From Rhineura floridana (taxonomy: Eukaryota > Chordata > Lepidosauria > Squamata > Rhineuridae): a stretch of 64,000 bases of DNA. The notes beneath the pieces were generated by a model. The model was not told the DNA's origin. It saw only the letters and a list, made by a program, of their open reading frames with translations, and searched no databases. Location: positions 228,600,943 to 228,664,942 of the forward strand of contig NC_084482.1 of NCBI RefSeq assembly GCF_030035675.1. The letters are read 5' to 3'. The translations under genes and the position numbers were made by a program. Numbering within the stretch: the first letter of the stretch is position 1; each line of letters begins with the position of its first letter. This document shows positions 43,346-55,355 of the stretch, piece after piece.

Positions 43346-43813
43346 TTACAACAGCTATGGGGCGGAGGGGGCCACATTGGTTGCCCCTTTCTCTAATCCA
43401 CCTTGAGTGAGGCTAGATGGGTGGAGTGTTGGGTGAGGCACTGATCTGCTCAGGGAGGTGGATTGGGGGTCCTTGACTGGCTCCCCAGAAGAGAAAGGGG
43501 TCAGAAGAAGGTCCTCCAGATGGACCTCAAACGGGGCAGGAAACCTGCCTTCCCCAGAGGGCCGAATACCCGCCCTGGACTCTGCACTGGCCCCTGCGAA
43601 GGAGCTCTGCCCGACACCCTCCGGGGTGGGAAACTCTCCTGCAGACCCACTTCCAGGAGGCAAAAATGGAGTATGTGTGTGGGGGGATTGGTTTTTCAAT
43701 TGAAGCCCCCTCCTGCCCCATCTAGAGTCTGTGGGTGAAAAAGCAAAGCCCCCCCCCCAGGAGCTGGGGAAAGGGAGGGAGGGTGAGGGGGGAAGAGCCG
43801 AGAGAAAAGTTAC

Positions 43814-43837
43814 CTGCAGGCTGAGGGATGGATCGCC
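43814..43837 (-). CDS. Class II beta copy 2, 24 nt cytoplasmic exon
   Basis: Identical to copy 1 except the final base, which makes the donor AG|GTAAC. Encodes RSIPQPA. Confidence 0.8.
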
Positions 43838-44533
43838 CTGGGGGGGGAGGAGAGAAAGACTCAGTCAGGATGGAATAGCCCCCGCCCCCGAGAACACCCT
43901 CCCCACCCCAGATCAAAACAACACCCTCAAGGGACAACTGTTGTGTACAAAATAAAGCTCTCCCACTTCCGTCCTGTTACAGAGCGTGAAAGAGGAAGAA
44001 ATGGAGACCATCCGTGATGTGGAGGGTGTGCAGGATAGAACCATGTCTCCCCAAATGACAAAAACTAGAGCGGGAGACATCTTGCCCTCTCATTTCCCCA
44101 CCCCCACCCAATGCCCACAATCACACGGATCCCTCCCATTTCCCTTCACCTGCACCCTTTGGACCAGCCATGGGTAACACAACGGCCCTTCGCTCTGCAC
44201 GGAGGGAGCATTGGTTAGCTGCTGCAGTGAGATTTTTGGTCAAGTGGGCAGGAAAATGGACCTGAAGAGTTCAGCACAAGGACCCTGAGAGAGAAAGGCA
44301 TCCAGAACCGGAAGGAGCGTTCTGTTATTCCCAAGTATAAAAGGACTGAACGAGTGTCAAGAGATGCAGGACGTGATTCTGACTCTGTTTAGGCTAAACT
44401 CTGCTCACGTCTTAGACACCAAGAGGGACCTCCTAGGAGTGGAGAAGGAGCAAGGACAGGAGGGGAGTCTAGAGCCAAGCCCAGTTCCCCCCAGATTCAG
44501 GACCCCCCATCAGCCCCCCACCTCCCTCATCAC

Positions 44534-44644
44534 CTTTCTTCTTCTTCAGGTAGAGGGTGAGTCCGGTTGCCACAAAGACCAGCCCCAGCACCATCCCCAC
44601 AATCCCCGTCCACATCTTGCTCTTGGCGGAGTCCGACTGTGGGT
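44534..44644 (-). CDS. Class II beta copy 2, TM exon
   Basis: 111 nt. Compared with copy 1 it has D for E at the split codon, SAKSKM for STKSKM, a Met in the TM (GMVLGL) and KKKK for KNKK. Splice sites are intact. Confidence 0.92.
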
Positions 44645-44813
44645 CTGGAGAAAGAAAGGAAAGAGAGCCTTGACTGAGGAAAGGCAGGCCTGGGATCAGA
44701 CCACAAGGGGAGCATCCTTAACCCCCATGGAGGCCTTGGCCCAGGAATGCCCCCTTCCAAAAGAGTCTGCCTCCACTCCAGGAGATAAGGAAGATGGATC
44801 AGGGCTGTCCTAC

Positions 44814-45092
44814 CCCACTGCATGGTGATGGGGCCCTCAAAGCTGGTGTGGTCCACCTGACAGGCATAGATGTCTCCGCGTTCTGGCTGCGCCTCCAGCA
44901 TCACCTGGATCTGGAAGGTCCAGTCCCCATTCCGGGTGACGTCTGTGGTCCACACTCTGGTCTCCTCCTTCCCGTTCCTGAACCACTTGATCTCGATCTT
45001 TGGAGGGAAAAAGCCGGCCATGGTGCAAATCAGCAAAGTGTTGTGCGATGAGGAGTCATCCTCTGTGGGTGTGATCTTCACCTTGGGCTGGA
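44814..45092 (-). CDS. Class II beta copy 2, beta2 exon
   Basis: 279 nt, as in copy 1. Replacements against copy 1 include CTMAG for CTVAG, RGDIY for RGDVY, and EGPITMQWG for EGRVTVQWG. Disulfide Cys and the WFRNGKEE strand are kept. Confidence 0.93.
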
Positions 45093-46801
45093 CTGTTGGA
45101 GGGGGAGAGAGAGAGAATATTTGTGAGGGGGCTTCAGAGACTGACAGAGGGGTAGACCTGCAGACTTCAAGGGAGGGAGGGAGGGAGGGAGGAATAGTGA
45201 GAGCATCTTCCATCCATCATCCCCAGTAGACACTCAGTGAATCCTTCCCTCCTAACACCATAACCAACCTGTTTGTTCTCTGTAAGATATTTTTTTGGGG
45301 GGAGGCAGAAGGAATTATCATGCCCCAGCTTCCCTTGGTGGCCAGACTAAGAGTCAGATAATATGTGATGCTTACTTGTCTATAGCTTTTCTGGAATTTT
45401 TAAAATATCTACACACAAACACACACACACACACTTCAGCCATGTGGAGGAGGCTTCAGTTTCAAGCAGAAGACTGCTGAGGGAGGGGCTTAAGTCTTTC
45501 TGTTTGCTGTGGTTTTTAACTGTCTGCTGTGGCCACTTGTATGATTACTGTATTGTATTGTCTGTTGTTTACTTGTACACTGCTGTTAGAGCCAAAGCCG
45601 AAGTGTTGTCTTGAAATATTTTTCCCTCTCTATAATAGACATATTAAATTGTTGTCATGCTGTAGTGAAACACTCAGCCTCTTGGGGGTGCTCTCACTTC
45701 CCCTCCTCTTCTCCCTGCACCTATTGAGAAGTCTGTTCTGTTGGTAGGTGGCAGGAAAGGGCAAGGAAAGAGGCTGCTGTGGTCGAAGATGGAATTGGGG
45801 GAGGCTTCTTTTCTGAACAGAAGAGAGCAGCGGCTTCAGAAATGGGGTTGGGAAGTTTAAAAGGGGACTTAGTAGTTGTGTGGGGTGAAGATCTGGGGGG
45901 CTACCAGGGGGTGCGGGGGAAACTGCCTGGACAGCCTTTTTGAATGCACAGGATCGAGGGTCCTCATGTTTTGCCTTTTGCCCTGAGGCTGTTCAGATTC
46001 CTTATACATCCGACATGCTCATCTAAGCTTGCATGTTTAGGGACAGCAGTCATATCAATAGGCAGGCTACTGGTTGGAGATCCCTCTCAAGGATCCTTGG
46101 GACTTGGGAGATACCAGGAAAAATATTGGGGTGTAAACAGTGGAGTAGTTCAAACATTTATTTCTTAAACAGTTTAAGCTAAATGTATATAGTTGGCCTT
46201 ACCATATAAATCAGAATCATACAAGTTATATTGCGATATTTGTGAATCAGATAACTTATATATCGCAATGAGGACTTCCGGTCAGCCATGCAATGATGAC
46301 GGGTGAGTTTTTTTAGTAGCTGCGTCCCTTGCTGACAATTTTCTCATTTAACTATTTCTCCAGCTACAATTTTATCACCAAACTGTCCTTGAAGCAGCAT
46401 AAACATCTTCCTGGGTAAACTGGCTAGTCTGACGGTTTATCAACTTTTTATTTACTGTATTCACAAGCTACCAAGCCCGGATGAAGCAATATCTGTTTTT
46501 TCTCCTTTAAACACCCGTAAAACATTTCTCTGTTATCGAATTAACAGTAGCTTCCAATGGCGAAACAAATGTATTTTATTTGACCCTGTTTTCATGTTCC
46601 ACAAATGTTTTATTGTGATTTAGCCATCTACTCATTTGGGAGCTGCAAACTGCAAGCTCAAGGACGTTAGTGTATTTAAAGAGACATACATTGCTTTAGT
46701 CTTTTTTTCAATATTTTTAACTTACCACTTTTTATAAATCGTTTTATAGTCTGCTACTGGAGGAACCTGATTTTTTTTTTTTAAGCTTTTTAAATTTTTC
46801 A

Positions 46802-49019
46802 ATGGTTTTTACTAATTGTAAGGATCTTGGACTCCCGCTGTCACATGATTTTACAACTCTTCCCAATAGAGTAAAACAGTCCAAAATAACCAGCTATTTT
46901 CAACATGAGGACAGAACGCCCTCATTGGTCCTTAATCAAAGTACTCCAGAAGTTCCTGACCAAGCGGAGAACATTTTTGATACTAACGATTGGACTCTAC
47001 CTAAGTTCCATTCTATGGTTCCACAAACTCATTGTGAGACTCAACCTGATTTGGCGTATGAACTGGCCGAAGCAATGGCAGACGATGATCTATTAAACTT
47101 ATCCGATCATAGTTCGATGCCACCTCTTGAATCATCATCCTGTTACGCCAAGGATAATAGTTGGCTACAGTCCAGTAGAAAGAACAGTAAAAAGGTGCAA
47201 ACCAAGAATGCCAAAGATGAAAAATTTATAAAAATATATTTATTGTAAATCCTTAGTAAGGTGCCCAATGCGTTTCAGCCAAACATGGGCTTTCATCAGG
47301 GGATTATAATAGCTCAAAACTCAATATGCGCCAAAGAGGTAAATTTACAGTCCTGCATCAGTCAAACAAATTTGATGAAAGCCTATGTTTGGCTGAAACG
47401 CGTTGGGCAGCTTACTAAGGATTTACAATAAATATATTTTTATAAATTTTTCATCTTTGGCATTCTTGGTTTGCACCTTTTTACTGTTCTTTTTATTTGA
47501 TGCCTTCCACTTTTTTTCCTACTGTCCAGTAGGCCAATATATAAAGACCTCAAAAACCTAGCTTCTCCAAATCTCAGCATTATCATGAAACATGATACCT
47601 GGTGTCAAGCAATGACTCAGTCCATGAATCAAATATCTAATTTTGTGGCTGAATCCAACTCTTTGTTGACAACTCTTACAACTCTTATTGTAAAGCTAGC
47701 AGGTCAACTTAATTCGGTTCAACATAATGAGGTATCTAATATTATCAAGTCGCCTGAGTACGGAAAGCATCACATGCATCTGGAACCCCCTCCACCGGCT
47801 GTTAAGCAGACGCATACGAAGAAACCTCCTCTAAAGCTAAACAAAAAGAATAAAAACCAGAAAACTGTGAGGGTGCGGAATAAATGCCGTATGAACTTTG
47901 GCAAATTGTTTACGATACTGGAGTCTTCTAAAACTACTTCAAACAAGCTTAAGCCAAAAAGAAAACGGAAATCTAAAAAACGTAAGAAAATAATTTCCAC
48001 CATACCCATCTCCGCCATGAGCCCTCCGGTTGTTCAGCTTCAACAAGATACCGAGTGCGATCCTAAAGACCCTAATTATTCTTCCTCCATTCTTGAAAAT
48101 CCTTGAAGGAGCTGGCTAACGACTGGAAAAGGATGATAACTATTATGTTTCTCCTAAGATCAAATTAAGTCCTTGGAAATTGATTCTGAACAAATCTAAA
48201 CTGGCCATACTTAACTATCCGAAACCTAAAGGTTTGGTGTCACAACAGGAAAGGAGACTTCATTTAATAAAAATGCTGTCTGATTTCACTCCAAGAGCCT
48301 TTTATGCTATGGACATAGCCAACATCGAATATTTATTTTATAATTATACCAAAGCTACTGCTTTAATAACTTTTCATGAATCGGAAAAAGCTAAACTACT
48401 TTTTGATCTCAAATCCTTTTTATTTCCTCTAAATCTCACTGTTAAGAAGGTTTTTGATAATGCAGCTGAGCCGTTGAACTTGATGAACTATTATAATAAC
48501 TATGTGAATCATTCTCCTTCTTCAAAATCGAGGATCCTGACAAAGCCCATTAGAACTACTAGCCATCCAAACTCATTGCTGGATTTAAACCCGATTTATG
48601 GAACATCTGAGGAACCTTCCGGCGCTCAAGCTCTTATTTACAAGGGTACAACGGTTGCTGACTCATTTCTTCCTGAAGAACTTGCTCTCCTTGAAACTTA
48701 CTCTAGGCTCCCGGAGAATGATCAGAATGATATTGATGTCAAAATAGCCAACCTAGGTTTAGCCTTGAAGCCTCGGAGATGTGAAAATGAGAAGGTTCCC
48801 AGTAACCCGCCTAATGTTATAGTGGATTCTGAAATTATAGTACCCACTGCCTCGACTAGTGAACCAATTTTGCCGCCAAATCTTAATAACACAATACCTC
48901 AAAATCTGAATGCACATAAATCTTCCGATTCCCATTTTACACCTTCAGGTTCTTCAGTTCTTTCCCGAGCCATATTCTCCAACACATATCCAGTCGAGGT
49001 CCCATCCGAAACTATCTGA
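46802..49019 (+). CDS. Vingi-like LINE ORF1 (interrupted)
   Basis: The N-terminus has a PIP-box-like motif QSKITSYF (residues 26-33). A 340 bp inverted-repeat insertion (47179-47518) follows, and the same frame resumes (RPIYKDLKNLAS). A strongly basic segment KRKRKSKKRKK (about 47960-47995) suggests nuclear localisation. After a frameshift near 48106-48180, a possible RRM-like fold follows (FYAMDIANIEYLF, KATALITFHESEKAKLLF). Likely the RNA-binding partner of ORF2. Confidence 0.7.
47179..47518. mobile_element. 340 bp long-inverted-repeat element inside ORF1
   Basis: Arms 47179-47298 and 47373-47492 (120 bp each) are inverted copies with about three mismatches, around a 74 bp spacer, plus a 26 bp unpaired right end. 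It is flanked by CTACWGTCCAGTAG (47165-47178 and 47519-47532). The 14 bp duplication is long for most DNA transposons. Each arm carries 'ggctgaaacgc' and 'tgatgaaagcc'. Class unknown. Confidence 0.85.
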
Positions 49020-49046
49020 AAAGAAACGAATCCACCCGTTTCCAAT

Positions 49047-52000
49047 CTGAAGTTTCTTTCTTGGAACATTGCGGGTTGGAAAAATGTTACTACTGATCCT
49101 GCCTGCCTTTTCTTTTTAAAACAACATCACATTATAGCTCTCCAAGAAACTTGGATGACGACTGATTTTGGCCTAGATGGATTTTCAGCTTACCAGTTGA
49201 TGGCGACTCCTAGTGCAAAAGGCGGACGACCCAAAGGTGGCATCTCCTTATTCATCTCAACAGCCCTACAGGTCTCTATTTTACCAGTTAACCCACTACC
49301 CAAACTTGCAGTAGCCGTAATTATAAGATCTTCGCTCCGTTCTTTACTTCTGGTTAATGTCTATCTACCTCCTTTCAAAGACAAAATATCGGGTTCCACA
49401 ATGATAACTAGGCTAGAAAAATACTTATTGAATTTATTTTTTCTTTACCCAGACGCGATGCTAGTTATACTAGATTTTAATGCCAGAATGGGTCCATCAG
49501 ATGAGGTTTTATTCGCTAAATTTCACCAGGTGCCCCCCTCCATAGACGATACCAATGACTTTTCCCTCAGACAATCAAAAGATCTAGGCATAACCCATGC
49601 TGGATTTTGCCTAATGAACATGATAATTAGATTAAATTTAATTTTACTCAATGGGAGAACTATTGGTGATATGGAAGGAGAATTTACCTTCCTATCTAAC
49701 AGGGGGACTTCAGTGATCGATATCGGAATTGTTTCCCGTGAATTATACCATTCTATTACCCTCTTTAAATGTATCGAAAGACCTGAAAGTGACCATTCTC
49801 CTATTGAATTGAACATTGTTTGGAACTCGCCTTTATTTATTGAGTCTCAGACGTTTGCAGAATCAGCCTACGATTTTCTTCCTAGAAGGGTTAAATGGAT
49901 CCCAACACTTGAGAAACAGTTAAATGATAGACTCCTTGACCCCGATATGGTTTTATTAAGAGATCAGATTCTCGCATCCTCTACGCCTTTAGCTTCTTAT
50001 CACTGTTTTTATCAAATATATATGATATTAGACTATATTATCAACGAATTCTATATATAAATCCCATAGCAGCACTTTTACTTCTAAACCTTGGTTTGAT
50101 AAGGAATGCGTAGAAAAGAAAAAATCCTTAATATTTAAATTCAAGGCTTATAAGATGTCTCGTAATTTTGAAACGCTCCAAGCGTATTGTAACAAAAATA
50201 TATATATAAACATCTACTTAAGCAAAAGAAGAAACTGAACCAACATGAATCTTGGCATCGCCTGTTATATGTCTCGCGTCTGAAAAACCCTAAATTGTTT
50301 TGGGATATCGTCTCAAAGAACTGGCCAAAACCCCACTACATGGGCTGTTATGTCCATCCTCGAGTGTGGGAGAGCTATTTTTATAAATTATATAATAACA
50401 ACGTAACTTTACCAGTCTCTAATGACCTGCCAACTGATATCCCTCAATGGGAACCGGTTACTACCAATGAGATCCTTGAACTTCTATCTAAATTAAAGAC
50501 TAACAAGGCCCCAGGTGTTGATAACATTCTACCGGAGACGTTTAAAACGAATGTTCAATGGTGGGCCCCCTTGTTAGCGGCTTTTTTTACGCATATCGAT
50601 CAATCAATGGTAATACCCAGTGACTGGGGAACTGCTATAGTTTTCCCAATACATAAAAAAGGCCCGTTGCACGATCCTTCTAACTTCAGACCCATAAGTT
50701 TGCTGAATATTGTCAGCAAACTATATTCTGCTCACTTATATGGCAAACTAAGTGATTGGGCTGAACAGCACGAAGTATTAGCCCCGGAACAAGCAGGATT
50801 TCGAGTGGGTCGCTCAACGCTGGATCATGCCCTGGTACTTCAGCATTTGGTAGATAAACAAAAAAGAACAACTGGGAGTGCTTTGTTCACTGCCTTCATT
50901 GATTTGAAGACAGCCTTCGATACAATCTCGAGGGAAAGTCTCTGGTCCAAATTAGCTACTACCAATATTGACATACGTCTATTGACCTTAATACGGGGCC
51001 TATATCAGAATACCTATTTACGTGTTCGTTGCAACCACTCGGGTCAGCTGACTAACCCCATTCCCACCTATAAGGGGGTCAAACAGGGTTGCATCTTGGC
51101 CCCATTATTGTTTAACATTTATATAAATTCTGTAGTGTACCAGATCCATTCTGTTGTTTCACACTCCCCTAAATTAGCTGATATTTCAAGACCTATTCTA
51201 CTTTATGCTGATGACATTCTGTTAATCTCAAGAACTTCGGTAGGTTTGAGGAGACTGTTGACTGGGGTAGCCACTTTTTGCTCTGAAGAATCACTAACAA
51301 TCAATCACGATAAAACCAAGATACTGATTTTCACCAACAAAAGAATAAAACATGTTTGGAAAATTAATGGTCACCTTATAGAACAGGTTAAAGCAGTTAA
51401 ATATCTTGGCATTATTTTTCAATCAAGTGGCTCTTGGGCTTTACACATGAAGTCAGTTATTTTAAACGCTAAAAAAACGACGAAAGCCCTATTATCATTT
51501 TATTTTAATAAAGGTGGTCAGCTCCCTATTCCAGCCATTAGAGTTTTCAAAGCCAAAATAATTCCCCAGTTACTTTACGGTTCACAAGTCGCAACCTACA
51601 CAAACTTCACCCAATTAGAAGCAGTACAAAATATGTTTCTTTGGTCTATTTTTGCTGTCCCTTCGTGTGTCCCCAGCTTCATCCTATGTATGGAAGCGGG
51701 ACTATCCTCTTTAGAAGCACGAATTTGGGCCTTGAGGATCAGTACTTGGCTGAATCTATTATTCAATCCTAATGGAATTGCCCCTCATATTTTGCAAGAT
51801 AGATTTCATTCCTTTTGGAAAGAGATGCTCATTACCAAAATAACCTCCTTGGGGTTTTCTATTCCTGCAATTCTAACATTGGGTTTTTCAAAAGCGAAAA
51901 TACAAATCTTACAACGTGTAAAAGATTTAGATCTTCAACAACATCTGGTCCTTGTTAATAAACACCTATTCAACTCTAATCCCCAATACCCAATGCATTA

Positions 52001-52202
52001 TCTTGCTAATTTATCCCTACCGAAGCATAGGAAGGCTTTCATGTGGGCAAGGCTCAACTGCCTACCAAACGCGATATTGTTGGGCAGATATAATAAAACA
52101 CCATATAATGAACGGCTGTGCCCTTGTAATGCGAAGGTGGTTGAAACACTTAATCATGTTTTTTCCACTGTTCTTTTTACCAAGAAATTAGAAGCTCATT
52201 GA
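49047..52202 (+). CDS. Vingi-like LINE ORF2 (two frameshifts)
   Basis: Endonuclease: LKFLSWNIAGW, ALQETW, LLVNVYLPP, VILDFNARMG, ESDHSPIELN. The frame shifts twice at about 50060-50290 (KPWFDKECVEKKKS lies between). The RT continues: NKAPGVDNILPE, NFRPISLLNIVSKLYS, AGFRVGRSTLDHA, FIDLKTAFDT, GVKQGCILAPLLFNIY and LLYADDILLIS. The C-terminus has CPCNAKVVETLNHVF. The protein nicks target DNA and primes reverse transcription. Confidence 0.85.
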
Positions 52203-53097
52203 TCAAGCCCCTACTTATCCACCTCCCAGGTAGAACTGAGGATTTTTATATCAAATATCTTCTTGATGGCCAATTTACCCATATTACAGAGATAGTAGCC
52301 AAATACTGTGCCATAAGCATTTCCATCAGGAAAGGTTTAACCCAGTGTACTTAAATGCTTTGTATCATGTTTGGTTTTACCCTATGTTTCATGATGTGTT
52401 TCATAATATGTATGTATAAATTTTTAAGTAATTGTCTACTGCTCTGAGTAAATAACTTTGATTTATCAGGTTAGATAATAATTTCAACTTATTTTTATTT
52501 CTAATTTGCTTGCATGATATATAATTTATGCATAACATACACATAATTCTACTTGGTCAATGTTCACGGTAAATGATTTTATCTAACTTTTAGAAAATAA
52601 CTTTAACCGATTGTAAGTCCACTTTTATAGTCTGTATGTTCTTATTCATTCTTATTGGTTGACGACCGTAATAAACAATACTACTACTACTACTATCGCA
52701 ACGAGTCAGAATCAAATAAGTTACATTTCTGTATCAGTACTTTTTTATATCCAGAAAAAACTGAATTGGCTCACCCAATATGTGAGATGAACCTCAGACC
52801 TGCAACAGCAGTATCTTTGACCAGGCTAACAAGCACTGGTGAAATGCCTTGGATTTCTTGCCTTTTTATAGCCCTCCACGTGATCTGGAAGTATCATCTT
52901 TGCTTGCTACCTGGGCTACTCCAGGCAAGTCTCAGAGAAGTGTTAGTTGAATCTTGTCCCCCTGGTGGGGTAGCAAGAGGAAATTGGTTGTGCTGGCTGC
53001 ATGCTTAGATTCCTCCTGCTAGAGGCGATCACTCGGCCGCCATCTGGAGGAAACACCTTCCCAACAGTCTTTGCTACACGTCAGCTGAACGCACCCT

Positions 53098-53990
53098 GAC
53101 AGTGGCGTCACTACGCGGGTGCGGGGAGTGTGCACCGCACCCGGGTGACACCATAAGGGTGGTGACACCCAGAGCCACCCGCCCTGTCACGGGGCAGGGC
53201 TCTGTTGTCCGGCAAAGGAGCCAAGAAGCACTCCGGGTCGGCTTCGAAGAGCAGCCAACTCCTCCTCGGAGGCAGGCAGGCAGGAGCAGCGTCGGCAGGG
53301 CGAGGGAGGCTCGCCAGCATTCCCAGGCCTGCTTCTCCGGCTGCATGCCCCTCCAGGCGCTCCGGTCCTTGCTCGGCTGAAGCGGGCTAGCAGACCTCCC
53401 TCGGTGGCGGCGCCTTCCAGAGCCAAAAGGGAGAAGCCATGCCGCTTCCTGTCCCCTCAGCTCGGTGGGACAGCCGCCGCCACGTGCCGGGAATGGCTTT
53501 TCTTCTCATGCCCACCGACCGTCTTTGCAGCCCTCCCCTCCAGGGCTTCCTCCGGTGAGGCGCTCAAGCTGGCGGAGAGAGCGGGCGGAGGGCGTGTGTG
53601 AGGGCGAAGGAGAGAGTTCGCCGAGAGGAGCCGCTTTCTTCTACACATGTGCCCTGCCGGCCACCCGCCCGCCTACCGCCCCTCATCGCCTCTCACACAC
53701 AGCGTAGTCAACAGTCATCCTGGTCTTTCCTGCCCCCAGGCAGGACTTCCAACGGCCCCCTCCCCATCTTCTTGCCGCATGGCAGAGATGGGGGATTTAG
53801 CGAGGAGGGGGGCGGGTGACGCAGCTTTCTCCCCTACCCTAAATATCCCCCTCTCACTCCCTAAACGTCCTTTTTATTTTGAAGGTGTGGAGATAGGGGG
53901 ACAGGCGCTGGATCATCTCTTAAAGCAGTTCGTTTTATATGGGGCGGGGGAAAGTATACAAGTAGCCTAAATTGAGGCTACTGCTGGTGC
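53098..53990 (+). mobile_element. hAT-family copy, left end, with CpG-rich interior
   Basis: Begins 'cagtggcgtcactacgcggg', the same terminus family as 11273. The preceding 8 bp are 'caccctga', and no matching right end follows. The interior to ~53800 is very CpG-rich with no recognisable gene. Confidence 0.6.
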
Positions 53991-54012
53991 TTCTCCTTAC
54001 AGCGCGATTCCA

Positions 54013-54310
54013 TATTTATTTATTTATGCATTATGTTCCTCCCAGAAGGAGGAGCCCAGGGCGGCAAACAAAACACTGAAAAGGCTCTACCACATCTTAA
54101 AAACAGACTTAAAAAACACATTAAAATAAACATCCTTTTTTAAAAAAGAGAAAAGCTCTAAAAGCATCTTAAACGGCCATTCCAACACAGAGACAGACTG
54201 GCATAAAGTCTCTATTCAAAAGGCTTGTTGAAATAGGAAGGTCTTCAGTTGGTGCCGAAAAGATAACAAGAGATGGCGCCTGTCTAATATGCAGTCGGGT
54301 TGAGTTCTAT
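54013..54310 (-). mobile_element. L2-like LINE 3' fragment
   Basis: AT-rich UTR 'tttatttatttatgcattat' and 'ggagcccagggcggcaaaca', then ORF2 terminus vestiges on the minus strand. Confidence 0.75.
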
Positions 54311-54389
54311 GGGAGGGAGTGTGTAGGATCCCGCAGCCCTGTGGCTCTGAGGGGGGAAGCCCAAGGTGACCAGTTCATTTTATTTATTG

Positions 54390-54610
54390 CAGGTTGCATC
54401 GCACTCTCCTTTCCAAGCAGCTCAGGATCACACGCATGAGGCTCTTCTCTCCCAACGGCTCCCCCCCATTTTATCCTTGCAACAACCCCACAAAGTAGGT
54501 TAGCCTGAGAGACAAAAAGAGTGACTGAGGGACTAACCGACCCAAGGTCACCAAGCCAAGTTGAGTGCCCGAGTTTGAAACCATGGATACTTAATACTGT
54601 GCATTCAGGT
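54390..54610 (-). mobile_element. CORE-SINE, decayed
   Basis: The plus strand reads 'ttttatccttgcaacaaccc', 'gtaggttagcctgagagac' and 'cccaaggtcaccaagccaag', the complement of the SINE core and tail seen at 5010 and 17880. Confidence 0.7.
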
Positions 54611-55304
54611 GAAGATGAATCTATCACTCTTAATACGGACATCTCTGCCTCCATATTTGTGGCTCCCTCTGTTTCCGGTGCTCAGAGGTGAGTGCTGCAC
54701 CATCCTCACGCAACAGGGAGATATTCGCAGGCTCAGGGAAACCCCAAAGTTTGGAGAAGTACAAACATATTTTTGGGGTGGGTGATTTAAAGAGGTTCCC
54801 ACCTACCCACCCACCAGCCCAAGGAGGACTGTGGGTGCTCATTGGCTGCAGAACAGGGTTGGGGCAGGGAAAAGGGGATGGAATGGAGCATCCGGAAGAG
54901 AAGCACTTCACACTGCAACATTTTGTTGCCAGCTCCCTGGCTTTCATTTTCACAGTTGGTATAAACATTTCCCAAGGGAGTTTACCAGATCATAGAGACA
55001 GCAAAGGTGCATCACACTAATTAGCTCTTCAGAACCAAAGGCCCTAGAAAGTCCTCTCTGGTGTTCTTAAAAATAGTTCATTTTTAGTGTATTTTTAAAA
55101 TTCCAAACCGCCTGGTGTGCATCTGGTAGAAAGGCGGTCTATGAGTCAAGGGGTTGTTAGGAGGGAGCTTAGCTGGACAGGGAGCTCTGCTGGAATGTGG
55201 TGTGCCGAAGGTGAGGACAAAAGCAAGGGGCGAGAAGAGAGGGGTACCTGTCTCATCCTAGATAAGAGTGGGGTAGCTAAGGGATGTGGACTGCAGGATG
55301 CACA

Positions 55305-55355
55305 GAGACGGTGTGGGGTAGCGGTTAGAGTGGTGGGCCAGGACCCCTACATTCT
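55305..55355 (+). mobile_element. CORE-SINE head scrap
   Basis: 'gtagcggttagagtggtggg' followed by 'ccaggaccc' matches the tRNA-like head only. Confidence 0.5.

Larger units (their letters stand above)
43814..45092 (-). pseudogene. Partial MHC class II beta gene, copy 2 (no signal or beta1 exon found)
   Basis: Exons for beta2 (44814-45092), TM (44534-44644) and the 24 nt tail (43814-43837) are all open with intact splice sites. No beta1 or signal exon is visible between here and 64000, although in copy 1 beta1 lies only 4.8 kb upstream of beta2. Homology with copy 1 ends at ~53097, before the point where beta1 would lie. It is therefore probably a truncated duplicate rather than a working gene. 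An unseen exon beyond the window is possible but would need a very long intron. Confidence 0.7.
42913..45900. repeat. Segmental duplication unit, copy 2 (class II beta 3' half)
   Basis: Matches 6493-9480 throughout, same orientation, starting 'ggggatccccacggagcagc'. It contains beta2, TM and cytoplasmic exons and runs on into flank block C. Confidence 0.92.
46273..52690 (+). mobile_element. Vingi-like LINE, full length
   Basis: It lies between near-identical 12 bp duplications TATCGCAAYGAG (46261-46272 and 52691-52702) within block C. It has a ~530 bp 5' UTR, ORF1 (46802-49019), ORF2 (about 49047-52202) and a 3' UTR ending in 'aataaacaat' plus an (ACT)n tract. APE-type endonuclease, RT and a C-terminal Cys/His block are present, and there is no RNase H. 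Those traits and the RT style suggest the Vingi clade of the I group, but clade assignment is by recall only. Confidence 0.88.
45848..53097. repeat. Flanking duplication block, copy C
   Basis: Continuation of the duplication, matching copies A and B. It is interrupted by a 6.4 kb LINE at 46273-52690. It resumes with 'agtcagaatcaaataagtta' and ends at a hAT terminus at 53098. Confidence 0.88.

Noticed and set aside
47270-47420. Hammerhead-ribozyme-like core (CTGATGA ... GGCTGAAAC) in both arms of the 340 bp inverted repeat
   Set aside because: An extra A separates CTGATGA from the stem II strand, one arm has TTGATGA, helix III is only about two pairs, and no NUH cleavage triplet is placed correctly. 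Suggestive of a ribozyme ancestor at most.
53098-53800. CpG island of an unknown gene
   Set aside because: It starts exactly at a hAT terminus and shows no exon; more likely the GC-rich interior of the transposon.
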